Shown piece by piece: positions 17,289-26,335 of a stretch of DNA of 64,000 nucleotides. The stretch is from JANPCX01 sp050916095 (GTDB lineage Bacteria; Pseudomonadota; Gammaproteobacteria; Burkholderiales; Burkholderiaceae_C): positions 1,178,001 through 1,242,000 of the forward strand of contig CP050901.1 in assembly GCA_050916095.1 (NCBI GenBank), read 5' to 3'. The translations under genes were made by a program, and so were the position numbers. Under the pieces are notes generated by a model that did no database searches, was not told the origin of the DNA, and saw only the letters and a list, made by a program, of their open reading frames with translations. The number at the start of each line of letters is the position of its first letter. The first letter of the stretch is position 1.

Positions 17289-17942
17289 CTATTGGTAGGT
17301 CAAGACCAGACCATGAATCAACTTGCCCCAGCCGTCGGCCACCACAAAGAGCATCAGCTTGAGCGGTGTGGAAATGACCGTAGGTGAGAACATCATCATG
17401 CCCAGCGCCGCCAGAATATTGGCCACCACCAGGTCGACAATGACAAAACCCAGGTAGAGCAAGAAGCCAATCTTGAAGGCCTCGGTCAACTCAGTCACCG
17501 TGAAAGCAGGCACCAGAATCAGCAAGTCGTCGGACTTGACCGCCGCTGCTTGGTCCGCAGGCCACAAGCTTTTAGAGGTGCGAACAAAAAACTCTTTCTC
17601 GCGTTTGTCCGAGTGTTTATCCAAGAAGGCACGCAGCGGTTCGCGCGAAGCCGATAGCGCGCCCATCAAGACCTCAGACTTGACCGCGTTGCCACCCTTG
17701 ACCGGTGCCTCCATGGCAGCACCCAGTTGCGTCGCCAACGGTGCCATGATGTAAAGCGATAGCACCAAGGCCAAGCCGTTCACCACCATATTGGGCGGCA
17801 CCTGCTGCAAGCCAAGCGCGTTTCGCACCAGGCTGAATACCACCACCAATTTGGCGTAAGACGTGACCATGACGGCCAGGAACGGCGCAATGCCGATGAG
17901 GCCGAGGCTGAAGATCAGCAATAAGGGGTCTTGACCCAACAT
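17289..17942 (-). CDS. sctR: type III secretion export apparatus protein SctR
   Basis: The 217-residue protein has four membrane segments and the conserved blocks SYAKLVVVFSLVRNALGLQQ, PPNMVVNGLALVLS and LVPAFTVTELTEAFKIGFLL. It lacks the cleavable signal peptide and long N-terminus of flagellar FliP and has the short periplasmic loop (KREKEFFVRTSKSLWP) of SctR. This is the best single piece of evidence that the cluster is an injectisome rather than a flagellum. It forms the export channel with SctS and SctT. Confidence 0.92.
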   Translation of the reverse strand: MLGQDPLLLIFSLGLIGIAPFLAVMVTSYAKLVVVFSLVRNALGLQQVPPNMVVNGLALVLSLYIMAPLATQLGAAMEAPVKGGNAVKSEVLMGALSASREPLRAFLDKHSDKREKEFFVRTSKSLWPADQAAAVKSDDLLILVPAFTVTELTEAFKIGFLLYLGFVIVDLVVANILAALGMMMFSPTVISTPLKLMLFVVADGWGKLIHGLVLTYQ

Positions 17943-18193
17943 TTAATTCACTCGCTTTTCTATTGAAATAGTCGTTATCTGCGACGGCTGTGTTTGAACT
18001 TTTACGTTCAACCTGTGATAAGCCAGATCACGGCCATCAGGTTGACGCCAAGGCTCTGGAGGTCCATTGGAGGGCTGGTCTATGGCGGCAATGTCGGTTT
18101 GTGAGAACTGCCCCCGAGCCTTGCCCCCGAAGCATTCAGCCTCCACATTTCATTGCCGAACGGATCGGGGTGTTCTCCAAGTTCAGCAGCCAT
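17943..18193. other. gap between sctQ and sctR with a possible 67-codon frame
   Basis: In an otherwise tightly packed operon this 250-bp gap is unusual. A GTG-started minus-strand frame (18146 to 17943) ends immediately before the sctR start codon. Its product (starting MEAECFGGKARG) resembles nothing I know and does not look like a second SpoA domain. It may be a small coupled gene, or the space may hold a translation-control structure. Confidence 0.3.
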
Positions 18194-19138
18194 TCAAAAC
18201 ACACGTATCACACGCAAACCGAGACGGCGGCCGACCACCAGCAATTGGCCTTCGAAGCGGGCTTTCCCTTGGTCGCTGAGCAACCAAGGCATCGTGAGCG
18301 CGGTTTGAGCCAAGGATTGCTGGCCTGGCACGCCTTGGAACCAAGTGCGTTGCACCACCATATCGGGGCTGCTGGCTGTTAGCAGGACACCGGCGTCGTG
18401 GCTGGCATTTTCTTGCAAGACCGCGTTTCTTTCTACCAAGGTTTGCCGCTGCATGGTGCTGCGTTTGATCCACACCGAACAGACGGGCTCAGACGCATCG
18501 CTGGGAATGAAGCGTGCACGCAAGCCTTGAGGTGCCAACTCGGCGTCGTCTAACCACACCAGGTCGCCCGTTTCCAGGCCAGCACATTCCTCAGCGCTTA
18601 AGTGTGTTGATCCGATTTGAAGGTGCCCGCTCAGCGTGGACAAACCGGTGGGCAGTGGCCATTGCAAAGTGGCCAAGGCGTTGATGAGTTGTGAACGTCC
18701 GGCTTGGTCAAAAACGGTTAAGCGGCCACGGCTAATTCGTGGCAGCTCGGCGCGTTTGAGTGTGAATTCAAACTCGCCCTCCATGGGCAAGGGGTCTTCA
18801 TGCCACTGCAAAGATACCAGGGTCATGTCGCCCAAGGGGCTGTCCTTCAGGGGTCGCAAACAATCGTCGGCGAAATGCTGTAACACCAACTGCTGCAGGT
18901 GCGCTGGCATGGTTGCGACGCTGGGGGCAGCCAAACGCCCGTCCAGGCCCAACAAACCATCTGCTGCAAACCCCATGTCAAAACCGCGCCAGCGCAATTG
19001 ACCCGTGACATGAGCCCACTGTTCGGGCGCACCTTGTGGCGACCATTGAAACTCCCAGGCCGACAATGCACCCAACAGCCCCGTGGATGGCGATCCATCG
19101 GCAGTTGTGCGCAAAACTCCGTCGCCTTCCATCATCAT
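18194..19138 (-). CDS. sctQ: type III secretion cytoplasmic ring protein SctQ
   Basis: The 314-residue protein ends in the SpoA-type signature GQLLVVGRRLGLRVIRVF. A first SpoA-like segment lies around residues 165-210 (GHLQIGSTHLSAEECAGLE, TGDLVWLDDAEL). In the family SctQ builds the cytoplasmic sorting platform that binds the ATPase complex. The segment before the C-terminal motif is more diverged than usual, so the second SpoA domain may be degenerate. The start ATG overlaps the sctP stop (19135-19138). The identification relies on operon position as well as the SpoA motif. Confidence 0.75.
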   Translation of the reverse strand: MMMEGDGVLRTTADGSPSTGLLGALSAWEFQWSPQGAPEQWAHVTGQLRWRGFDMGFAADGLLGLDGRLAAPSVATMPAHLQQLVLQHFADDCLRPLKDSPLGDMTLVSLQWHEDPLPMEGEFEFTLKRAELPRISRGRLTVFDQAGRSQLINALATLQWPLPTGLSTLSGHLQIGSTHLSAEECAGLETGDLVWLDDAELAPQGLRARFIPSDASEPVCSVWIKRSTMQRQTLVERNAVLQENASHDAGVLLTASSPDMVVQRTWFQGVPGQQSLAQTALTMPWLLSDQGKARFEGQLLVVGRRLGLRVIRVF

Positions 19139-20463
19139 GTCAACTCCTTGTTAGTGGCCACGGCAGCAACCACTTGGCATCCCAGTTTCTCGGCCAATCC
19201 ATCCCCCAAGCCTTGCAGCTCATCCTCAAGGCGCGCCCGCTCCGCGCCGTCCACACCCCGTAAGGTGATGCGCAGCACGCCCGCTGCTTTGGCCACTTCG
19301 ATGGTGGCGCCTGGCATCCAGCGGCCAAGGTCCAACATCACGCCCTGAGGGGCACGACCGCCGCCATCGTTAACCCACAAACGGCTGCAGCAGGACTCGA
19401 TAAGGGCATGCAACTGTTCCTTGCCGCCCACCGCGCCGACGCTGTTGGTGGCCACCCCGGCATCTGGCGACGGCTGCGCTTGAATGCGCGGCATCAACAG
19501 GTCGGCGGTGGCGTTGAGCGCGGTGGTTGCAGCGGCTGACCCTTCGGCATTCACGCGGTCGGGCAAGGCGGCATCAAAGCGGCTCTGACGGTGGTGGGCG
19601 TGCAGACCGCGCAGTGCGCTCAATGGCAGTGCCCGTGTGGCATCGGTCTCATTTTGCACCAGCGCAGGCTGTGACTTCAAAGCTGCGGTGGCGTTGTCAC
19701 CCGCATCGTCACCACAGGTTGAGTCTTCGCGGCGTTGACCGGCGCTTTCTTTGTATTGCTTCGAAGGAACTTCATTCTGCTCAATTGCTGGTTGCAAGCC
19801 CACGCCTTTTTTGACCCCGCCACCAACCTCCTCGCCACGTTGCCCGGTGCCTTGCGTGTGCAACGGCACCGGAGTTTCCTGCGCATTGAACGCAACACCG
19901 GCAGCCTGACTTCCATCTTGGGGTTGTGATGTGGTGGTGACCTCAGGCTTGGTAGATGTCGGTCTCTGCAGGGCAGCACCGAGGGGAGACACCTCGCTGA
20001 ACGCGGCCCGCTGGTTGGCTGAAGCGGGCGATGGTGTCGTCGTCGGCTGGGGTTGCAACGAAGACGCATCAGCGGTTTTGGTGTCGGCAAAAAAAGCATT
20101 TGCGCGGGACTGAGTGCTGACGGGCGTGAAGGGCAAAGGCTGCAAATCTTCAGTTTCCGGCAGGAACGGCGCGGACAACCGAGGTTGCGCCGCACTTGGC
20201 GCAGACGGTGGCTGCCCTGGCGCATTCAGATGACCGAAGCTCGGTTGCTGCTCCAGTTGCCCTGGTTGATGCGGATCAGCTTTTGCAGGAGCCGCAGCAG
20301 GTGGGTCCGCGTCTTGCTGTTGCGATGCAGCCGGTGCTGTCACGGCCCGCGTCCAACGTTCCAGGGCCTCGGCACTGACAGGCGCGACTGCGCCCGGCTG
20401 CGCGAGCGTCTCGCTTGCCAGACCAGTTGCGGGGTTGATGGTTTGGATGTCGTCGGCCGCCAT
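19135..20463 (-). CDS. sctP: type III secretion SctP/HpaP-like needle-length or specificity regulator
   Basis: About 440 residues. The first 330 are disordered and rich in Pro, Ala, Gln and Ser, typical of molecular-ruler proteins. The last 90 (from QLHALIESCCSRLWVND to LAEKLGCQVVAAVATN) form an HpaP/T3S4-like domain that contacts SctU in homologues. ATG 20463 (MAADDIQ) lies 5 bp after the sctO stop. A TTG at 20472 would give three more residues. The role is inferred from the family and from its place between sctO and sctQ. Confidence 0.75.
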   Translation of the reverse strand: MAADDIQTINPATGLASETLAQPGAVAPVSAEALERWTRAVTAPAASQQQDADPPAAAPAKADPHQPGQLEQQPSFGHLNAPGQPPSAPSAAQPRLSAPFLPETEDLQPLPFTPVSTQSRANAFFADTKTADASSLQPQPTTTPSPASANQRAAFSEVSPLGAALQRPTSTKPEVTTTSQPQDGSQAAGVAFNAQETPVPLHTQGTGQRGEEVGGGVKKGVGLQPAIEQNEVPSKQYKESAGQRREDSTCGDDAGDNATAALKSQPALVQNETDATRALPLSALRGLHAHHRQSRFDAALPDRVNAEGSAAATTALNATADLLMPRIQAQPSPDAGVATNSVGAVGGKEQLHALIESCCSRLWVNDGGGRAPQGVMLDLGRWMPGATIEVAKAAGVLRITLRGVDGAERARLEDELQGLGDGLAEKLGCQVVAAVATNKELT

Positions 20464-20468
20464 GTTTC

Positions 20469-20993
20469 TCAATGCCTTTGTGAGCGGTCAGGGCTTGCGC
20501 CCGAATAGGTTGCAGTGGTCAACGCCATCAGAGATTCTTCGTCCCTTTGGCGCTCTGAGGCGCGTTCCAGTGAGGTGCGCAGCACGCGGGCGCGCTCTTC
20601 GAGCGATTCTTCAAATTCTTGCGCTGAATGCCAGCGCTTGGCCCACGCGCTGATGTCCTCATTCAGACGATCCGCTTTGACCTGCAACCCAGCCCGACGA
20701 CGCGCCACCAAAGCCGCCATGTCCACCAGCAACTCCTTGTCGCGGCGCAGCGCAATGGCGTGGCGCACTGCACCGCCATTTTGGGCCCAGGCTTGTCGTG
20801 CATTGACCCATTGCGCACGCTGCTGCGCCAGTAAATCCTCATCCAGTCGCTGGTTCTCCCAGGCTTGCTCCATGACACGCTCCCGCTCGGCCAGAGCCTC
20901 ACGTTCGGTTTGCAAACGAATCTGACGGGCTTGGGACACCGACGTCAATTGTTTGATCGACGTTTGTTCGCGTTGAGTTTGGGGGTCAGTCAT
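20469..20993 (-). CDS. sctO: type III secretion SctO-like stalk protein (coiled coil)
   Basis: The protein of about 174 residues is almost entirely helical and charged, with long heptad patterns (QTEREALAERERVMEQAWEN, then LVARRRAGLQVKADRLNEDI), as in the YscO/HrpO/FliJ family. Such proteins act as the rotor stalk between the ATPase ring and the SctV ring. Primary-sequence conservation in this family is poor, so the name rests mainly on operon position before sctP. ATG 20993 (MTDPQTQREQ) is preferred over an upstream start at 21029. It is the first recognisable gene of the operon here; sctN and sctL, usually just upstream, are missing. Confidence 0.65.
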   Translation of the reverse strand: MTDPQTQREQTSIKQLTSVSQARQIRLQTEREALAERERVMEQAWENQRLDEDLLAQQRAQWVNARQAWAQNGGAVRHAIALRRDKELLVDMAALVARRRAGLQVKADRLNEDISAWAKRWHSAQEFEESLEERARVLRTSLERASERQRDEESLMALTTATYSGASPDRSQRH

Positions 20994-21060
20994 AGAAAGG
21001 CAAGGACGAGTTCGTGCGGCACAAAACAAGTTGGCGCATCATCAGAGGCGAACTGTAGGG

Positions 21061-21360
21061 AAAATTGGATCATTCAGCAGCCCCGCAGTCACGGGTTCTT
21101 CGTTTTCTCGATGAAGGGTTTAACAGTGGCACTTTGCGTCGGTTGTCCGTGGTCAACCAGGCATCAAACTTTCTTCCTTCGGTATGCTCGCTAACGACAC
21201 ACCGTTTACCCGCTTGCGCTTCGAACACCAACGGCACACCTCCATCGGCCATGCCGGTTCCAACGACCTTGGTGTGCTCAACTTGAACTGTGCGTTTGCC
21301 AGGCTCCAGCGCAAGCGATAGAACCCACCGTCAGAGCACCTGTTTTGTTATACGCAATTG
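21061..21360 (-). pseudogene. degenerate gene fragment upstream of sctO
   Basis: Two frames join into a plausible coding stretch. KSPLGTAIAYNKTGALTVGS (upper part, about 21360-21300) shifts into SLALEPGKRTVQVEHTKVVG and then MADGGVPLVFEAQAGKRC, ending with a stop near 21064. The first frame is interrupted, and the joined product would lack an N-terminus. It resembles C-terminal parts of small envelope proteins with an EPGKxTVQV strand, but I cannot name it. It suggests decay at the upstream edge of the type III cluster. Confidence 0.35.
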
Positions 21361-21477
21361 CAGTGCCGAGCGGGCTTTTGAAATTTATGGGACTGAATAC
21401 GAACATATCGATATGGGTCGCGCTGACTCCTACCTGCAATGTTGAAATGTGAGAATTGACCTCATACTGTTTTTATA

Positions 21478-21517
21478 CCGTCCGCCCTGAGCCTGTCGAA
21501 GGGCCAGCCCGAACGGG
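21478..21517. repeat. REP-like inverted repeat (CGCCCTGAGCCTGTCGAAGG family)
   Basis: CCGCCCTGAGCCTGTCGAAGG is followed directly by CCAGCCCGAACGGG, a partial inverted unit of the dispersed repeat found at many places in this window. It lies between the sct operon and the insertion-sequence cluster. Confidence 0.8.
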
Positions 21518-21738
21518 TTCTGGTTCCATCGGACTTAAACGAACAGTGTTGAGACTTGACCCCCAATCCGTGCCGTAAACATAGGGGTTCTAGGCGGACG
21601 AATAGTCGGCAGTGTTGGGTAGTCGTGCAATGATGCTTGCAAGCTGAGAACCTGACCCCGAAGTCTTGCTAGCTGACCTTGCCCCCGAAAACCGTATCCC
21701 TTGCTGAGTGATTCAATCGCAAGCAAAGGAGAGCGGAA

Positions 21739-22038
21739 ATGACGAAGAGAGCCAAAAGGGCGAGGTACACGCAGGAGTTCAAGTTCGAGGCGGTGCGGCT
21801 GGTGGAAGGCGGGCAAAGCATGGCGGCAGCGGCCAGGACGCTTGGGGTGGTTGAGCAGACGCTGTTCAACTGGATCAAAGCGCACCGCGAAGGCAAACTC
21901 AAGGGCGCTGACAGCCGGGTCAAGGTAAGCAGCGAACAAATGGAGATCAGCCGCTTGAGGGCAGAGCTGGCGCGGGTCAAGATGGAGCGCGACATCCTGG
22001 AAAAGGCCACGGCGTACTTTGCAAAGGGATCGACGTGA
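21739..22038 (+). CDS. IS3-family transposase orfA
   Basis: The 99-residue protein has an N-terminal HTH (TQEFKFEAVRLVEGGQSMAA, RTLGVVEQTLFNWIKAHREG) followed by the leucine-zipper region ISRLRAELARVKMERDILEK, typical of IS3 orfA. Its stop overlaps the start of orfB (22035-22038), and a programmed -1 frameshift normally joins the two. A good AAAGGAGAG ribosome binding site precedes ATG 21739. It is intact by itself but belongs to a truncated element. Confidence 0.9.
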   Translation: MTKRAKRARYTQEFKFEAVRLVEGGQSMAAAARTLGVVEQTLFNWIKAHREGKLKGADSRVKVSSEQMEISRLRAELARVKMERDILEKATAYFAKGST

Positions 22039-22431
22039 AGTACGCCTTCATACAAAGCCACCGGCGGGTGTGGCCAATCTCTGTGCAGTGCCGGGTTCTG
22101 CGTGTCAGCGTGGCCGGGTATCACGAGCACTTCCTGCGGCGGGCCAGTGCGGCGCAACGACGCCACCTCAGTGATGACGCCTTGCTGGTACACATCAAAG
22201 CAATTCACGCCCAGGTCAGGGCCAGCTACGGCTGGCCTCGCATGTGGAAAGAACTGCTGGCACGCGGCATCCGGGTGGGCAAAGACCGGGTGCAAAAGCT
22301 CATGCAATTGCACGGCATTCGCGCCAAAGGCAAACGCAGATTCAAGATCACCACCGACAGCAAACATGATTTGCCGATTGCACCCAACCTGCTGGAGCGG
22401 CAATTCAACGTTCAAGAGCCTGACAAGGTGT
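22035..22431 (+). pseudogene. IS3-family transposase orfB, truncated by IS66
   Basis: The first 132 residues of an IS3 orfB are present, including the HTH_21 region (ASYGWPRMWKELLARGIRVG, then LMQLHGIRAKGKRRFKITTD) up to PNLLERQFNVQEPDKV. The DDE integrase domain that should follow is missing. The frame then runs on into IS66 sequence. Confidence 0.9.
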
Positions 22432-22515
22432 GTAAGCGTCCGGCAAACCCCACCCTATGCAAAGGCATAGAAGGCTGCGAAGGTTGCTGTTTTGACAACA
22501 GCGAAGGGGCGGCAA

Positions 22516-22992
22516 ATGGCAGCGGTGGGATGGCAAGACAAGATCAGGCGACAACTGGACGTGGTTCAGCAGTGGAGGCAGTCCGGCAAAAGCATTGCTG
22601 CGTGGGCGCAGGCCCACGGGATGGATGCAAAGCTGCTGATGGGGTGGGTCACTTATGAGGGGCGCTGGCGGCAAAGGCTGGGCCAGGGCCAGTCGCATTT
22701 GACCGTCTCGGCAGCCCATGCCGCAGTCGGCGCAACCGCTGATGTTGCCCTCAAACCCAAGGGGTTTGTGGCCGTTCGAAGTAACCCGGTGGGCCCGGTG
22801 CAAGCGGTCAGCAGTGCGGCTGCCAACGCGGCACATTCCTGCGCCGTGGCACAAACCAATCCCAACCCCGCCAGCGTGCGCATTGAGTGCGTGGTGGCAG
22901 GCGCAGGTCCAGGCGCTGGTGTGGTGCTGCACTGGCCTGTGGATCACGGGCACGAATTGGCGGCCTGGCTCAAGTCGATGGCCGCATCATGA
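22516..22992 (+). CDS. tnpA: IS66-family accessory protein TnpA (copy 1)
   Basis: About 158 residues with an N-terminal HTH typical of IS66 TnpA (QDKIRRQLDVVQQWRQSGKS, AAWAQAHGMDAKLLMGW). ATG 22516 has GAAGGGG just upstream; the earlier TTG at 22492 is less likely. The stop overlaps tnpB as ATGA. It is required with TnpB for IS66 transposition, though its mechanism is unclear. Confidence 0.85.
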   Translation: MAAVGWQDKIRRQLDVVQQWRQSGKSIAAWAQAHGMDAKLLMGWVTYEGRWRQRLGQGQSHLTVSAAHAAVGATADVALKPKGFVAVRSNPVGPVQAVSSAAANAAHSCAVAQTNPNPASVRIECVVAGAGPGAGVVLHWPVDHGHELAAWLKSMAAS

Positions 22993-23327
22993 TGCGCATC
23001 GACGCCATCTATCTGGCCTGCGGCGCAGCAGACCTGCGCGCGGGCATGGACACCTTGCTGGCCCGCGTGGTGCACAGCTTTGAAGCCGGTGCGCAGCCCC
23101 ATACCGCGTATGTGTTTGCCAACCGCAGTGCCAGCCGCTTGAAGGTGCTGCTGATGGACGGCTCTGGCCTGTGGCTGTGCACGCGCCGCTTGAGCAGTCG
23201 GGCTCGATTCATCTGGCCGCAAGATGAAGCTGCTCATGTTCAAATCACCGCCGCGCAGTGGGATTGGCTGGTTGCCGGTGCGCCGTGGTTGCACCTGGGC
23301 GCGGTGCAGGCCGTCACCGTGGTGTGA
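22989..23327 (+). CDS. tnpB: IS66-family accessory protein TnpB (copy 1)
   Basis: About 112 residues starting MMRIDAIYLACGAADLRAGM, with the TnpB (Orf2) signature SASRLKVLLMDGSGLWLCTRR. It overlaps tnpA by 4 bp. A perfect-armed hairpin (CTTGCCTCGCGC / GCGCGAGGCAAG, 23364-23391) lies between tnpB and tnpC and may control tnpC expression. Confidence 0.9.
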   Translation: MMRIDAIYLACGAADLRAGMDTLLARVVHSFEAGAQPHTAYVFANRSASRLKVLLMDGSGLWLCTRRLSSRARFIWPQDEAAHVQITAAQWDWLVAGAPWLHLGAVQAVTVV

Positions 23328-24319
23328 ACGCTGTGATGGTTGGTCAATGCGTGTATCTCCCGTCTTGCCTCGCGCGTGCGCGCGAGGCAAGATGCGCACA
23401 TGCTCAAAGACGTTGATCCCGCATCAATAAAAGCCCAGCTGCAAGCCCTCGGAGACACTGCAGCCGCACAGTACGCACGGGAACTCATTGAGCGACTGCA
23501 AATCCAGTTGAAGTTTGAGCACACCAAGAACGCCGCGCTGAACTTCGAGCTGACCCGCTTGAAGCAGTGGCGCTTTGGTAAAAGCAGCGAGAGCCTGGAC
23601 GCACAAGGCGGCAATCCTCAAACTCAGTTGTTCGATGCAAAAACCGAACAGCTTCTCGTTGAAGAATCCAAAGCCGAAGACCGCGCCGAAGATGAGGCCC
23701 GCACCCCAGGGCCCAGCCGCATCAAACGCCAAGCCAAACGTCAGGCTCTGCCCAGCCAACTCGAGCGCATTGAGCACCACTACGAGATCGAGCCCGCCTT
23801 GTGCAGTGCAGGGCATCCCTTGAAGCGCATTGGCCAAGACATCAGCGAACAACTCGATTGCGTCCCGGCCCAATTCTTTGTTCACCGTCACATTCGTGGC
23901 AAGTACGCATGCGTTTGCTGCAACACCGTGCTGGCGGCACCCATGCCCGCCCAGATCATCGACAAAGGCATTCCCGCGCCAGGGCTGCTGGCCCAGGTCA
24001 TCATTGCAAAACATGATGACCACCTGCCTTTGTACCGCCAAGAAGAGATTTACCGCAGGAGCGGTGCCTTCATCGCGCGCTCCAGCATGGCCAGTTGGGT
24101 GGGGCAGTGCGGTGTTCAGCTGCAGCCCTTGGCGCAAGCGATCAAATCCCACCTGCTGAGCCAAGCCGTGCTGCATGCCGACGAGACGCCGATCAAGCTG
24201 CTGGCGCCCGGCTCAGGCAAGACAGACACCGCCTACGCTTGGGTCATCCGTAGCAGCGACTTGGAGGCAACTGAACGCGCCGTATGCGTTCGGTGAACCC
24301 ACCTTGACCGAATCAACGA

Positions 24320-25924
24320 TCAGGTGTTGACCGGTGCAGTCGCAGCGACGCTGGCAGTCTCGGGCGATACCCAGCGGTGCGGCAGCAACTCGTGCAGTCG
24401 GCTGTTGGGCCAGGTGGGCAGCTTGGTCAGCACGTCTTTGAGATAGACCCACGCATCATGCCCATTGAGTTTGGCCGACTCGATCAACGTCATCAGCACT
24501 GCCGCGCGCTCGCCAGCTTGCTGGCTGCCCACAAAGAGCCAGTTCTTGCGCCCCAGCGCCAGCGGCCGGATCGCGTTTTCCACCGCGTTGTTGTCAATCG
24601 GGATGCGTGCATCGGCGAGGTGTAGGGTCAATGCCGCCCAGCGCTTGAGCGTGTAGTCCATCGCCTTGGCCGTCACGTCAGCATTCATGAGTTGCTGACG
24701 CTGGGTGAGTAACCAAGCCTTGAACTCTTGGAGCAGTGTTGTACTGGTGTCTTGCCTGAGCTGATGTCGCTCCTGCAGGGTGAGTTGCGCCCCCTGGCGC
24801 TCCACGTCATACAGTTGCTGGATTCGATGGAGCGCCTCTTTGGCGATCTCGCTTTGGTTGAGCTTGTGGGCCTCGAAGAACTTTCTTCTGGCGTGGGCCC
24901 AGCATCCGGCCTCTTGTATTGGCTGTTGTTTGAACAAGGCTTTGTAGCCCGAGTAATCATCACAAACCAAGCTGCCTTGGAATCCCTCCAGCAGCGTGGC
25001 CGCATGCTGGCCTTGCCGACTGTTGCAGAACTCGTAAACCACGGCGCGTTCAGTTGCCTCCAAGTCGCTGCTACGGATGACCCAAGCGTAGGCGGTGTCT
25101 GTCTTGCCTGAGCCGGGCGCCAGCAGCTTGATCGGCGTCTCGTCGGCATGCAGCACGGCTTGGCTCAGCAGGTGGGATTTGATCGCTTGCGCCAAGGGCT
25201 GCAGCTGAACACCGCACTGCCCCACCCAACTGGCCATGCTGGAGCGCGCGATGAAGGCACCGCTCCTGCGGTAAATCTCTTCTTGGCGGTACAAAGGCAG
25301 GTGGTCATCATGTTTTGCAATGATGACCTGGGCCAGCAGCCCTGGCGCGGGAATGCCTTTGTCGATGATCTGGGCGGGCATGGGTGCCGCCAGCACGGTG
25401 TTGCAGCAAACGCATGCGTACTTGCCACGAATGTGACGGTGAACAAAGAATTGGGCCGGGACGCAATCGAGTTGTTCGCTGATGTCTTGGCCAATGCGCT
25501 TCAAGGGATGCCCTGCACTGCACAAGGCGGGCTCGATCTCGTAGTGGTGCTCAATGCGCTCGAGTTGGCTGGGCAGAGCCTGACGTTTGGCTTGGCGTTT
25601 GATGCGGCTGGGCCCTGGGGTGCGGGCCTCATCTTCGGCGCGGTCTTCGGCTTTGGATTCTTCAACGAGAAGCTGTTCGGTTTTTGCATCGAACAACTGA
25701 GTTTGAGGATTGCCGCCTTGTGCGTCCAGGCTCTCGCTGCTTTTACCAAAGCGCCACTGCTTCAAGCGGGTCAGCTCGAAGTTCAGCGCGGCGTTCTTGG
25801 TGTGCTCAAACTTCAACTGGATTTGCAGTCGCTCAATGAGTTCCCGTGCGTACTGTGCGGCTGCAGTGTCTCCGAGGGCTTGCAGCTGGGCTTTTATTGA
25901 TGCGGGATCAACGTCTTTGAGCAT
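24320..25924 (-). CDS. tnpC: IS66-family transposase TnpC (copy 2)
   Basis: About 534 residues. An N-terminal coiled coil (ARELIERLQIQLKFEHTKNA) precedes a zinc-binding motif (YACVCCNTVLAAPMP), and the DDE catalytic core follows with acidic residues in LHADETPIKLL, LVCDDYSGYKALF and NNAVENAIRPLA. I start at MLKDVDPASI (25924). The 60 bases before it are the inter-gene hairpin, and the open frame extends to 25984 without start evidence. It catalyses IS66 transposition. Confidence 0.93.
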   Translation of the reverse strand: MLKDVDPASIKAQLQALGDTAAAQYARELIERLQIQLKFEHTKNAALNFELTRLKQWRFGKSSESLDAQGGNPQTQLFDAKTEQLLVEESKAEDRAEDEARTPGPSRIKRQAKRQALPSQLERIEHHYEIEPALCSAGHPLKRIGQDISEQLDCVPAQFFVHRHIRGKYACVCCNTVLAAPMPAQIIDKGIPAPGLLAQVIIAKHDDHLPLYRQEEIYRRSGAFIARSSMASWVGQCGVQLQPLAQAIKSHLLSQAVLHADETPIKLLAPGSGKTDTAYAWVIRSSDLEATERAVVYEFCNSRQGQHAATLLEGFQGSLVCDDYSGYKALFKQQPIQEAGCWAHARRKFFEAHKLNQSEIAKEALHRIQQLYDVERQGAQLTLQERHQLRQDTSTTLLQEFKAWLLTQRQQLMNADVTAKAMDYTLKRWAALTLHLADARIPIDNNAVENAIRPLALGRKNWLFVGSQQAGERAAVLMTLIESAKLNGHDAWVYLKDVLTKLPTWPNSRLHELLPHRWVSPETASVAATAPVNT

Positions 25925-25996
25925 GTGCGCATCTTGCCTCGCGCGCACGCGCGAGGCAAGACGGGAGATACACGCATTGACCAACCATCACAGCGT

Positions 25997-26335
25997 TCAC
26001 ACCACGGTGACGGCCTGCACCGCGCCCAGGTGCAACCACGGCGCACCGGCAACCAGCCAATCCCACTGCGCGGCGGTGATTTGAACATGAGCAGCTTCAT
26101 CTTGCGGCCAGATGAATCGAGCCCGACTGCTCAAGCGGCGCGTGCACAGCCACAGGCCAGAGCCGTCCATCAGCAGCACCTTCAAGCGGCTGGCACTGCG
26201 GTTGGCAAACACATACGCGGTATGGGGCTGCGCACCGGCTTCAAAGCTGTGCACCACGCGGGCCAGCAAGGTGTCCATGCCCGCGCGCAGGTCTGCTGCG
26301 CCGCAGGCCAGATAGATGGCGTCGATGCGCATCAT
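25997..26335 (-). CDS. tnpB: IS66-family accessory protein TnpB (copy 2)
   Basis: Same 112-residue product as in copy 1 (MMRIDAIYLACGAADLRAGM at the start). It overlaps tnpA of this copy as ATGA at 26332-26335 and is followed by the CTTGCCTCGCGC hairpin before tnpC. Confidence 0.9.
   Translation of the reverse strand: MMRIDAIYLACGAADLRAGMDTLLARVVHSFEAGAQPHTAYVFANRSASRLKVLLMDGSGLWLCTRRLSSRARFIWPQDEAAHVQITAAQWDWLVAGAPWLHLGAVQAVTVV

Larger units (their letters stand above)
21673..22431 (+). mobile_element. IS3-family element, 3' part lost
   Basis: orfA and the 5' part of orfB of an IS3-type element. The left end is probably near 21673, where TGACCTTGCCCCCGAAAACC resembles an IS3-type TG-starting terminus. 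The right part is absent: coding stops exactly at the IS66 left end (22432) and does not resume after the IS66 right end at 27661. Confidence 0.8.

Noticed and set aside
12947..20993. Reading the fliPQR/flhBA-like genes as a flagellar operon
   Set aside because: SctR lacks the FliP signal peptide, the SctS and SctT motifs fit the injectisome branch, and sctO/sctP/sctQ-like genes precede them in the injectisome order.
25148..25900. 250-residue open frame opposite tnpC of IS66 copy 2 (and its mirror in copy 1)
   Set aside because: It is an antisense shadow of the transposase gene, with no start signal or family resemblance.
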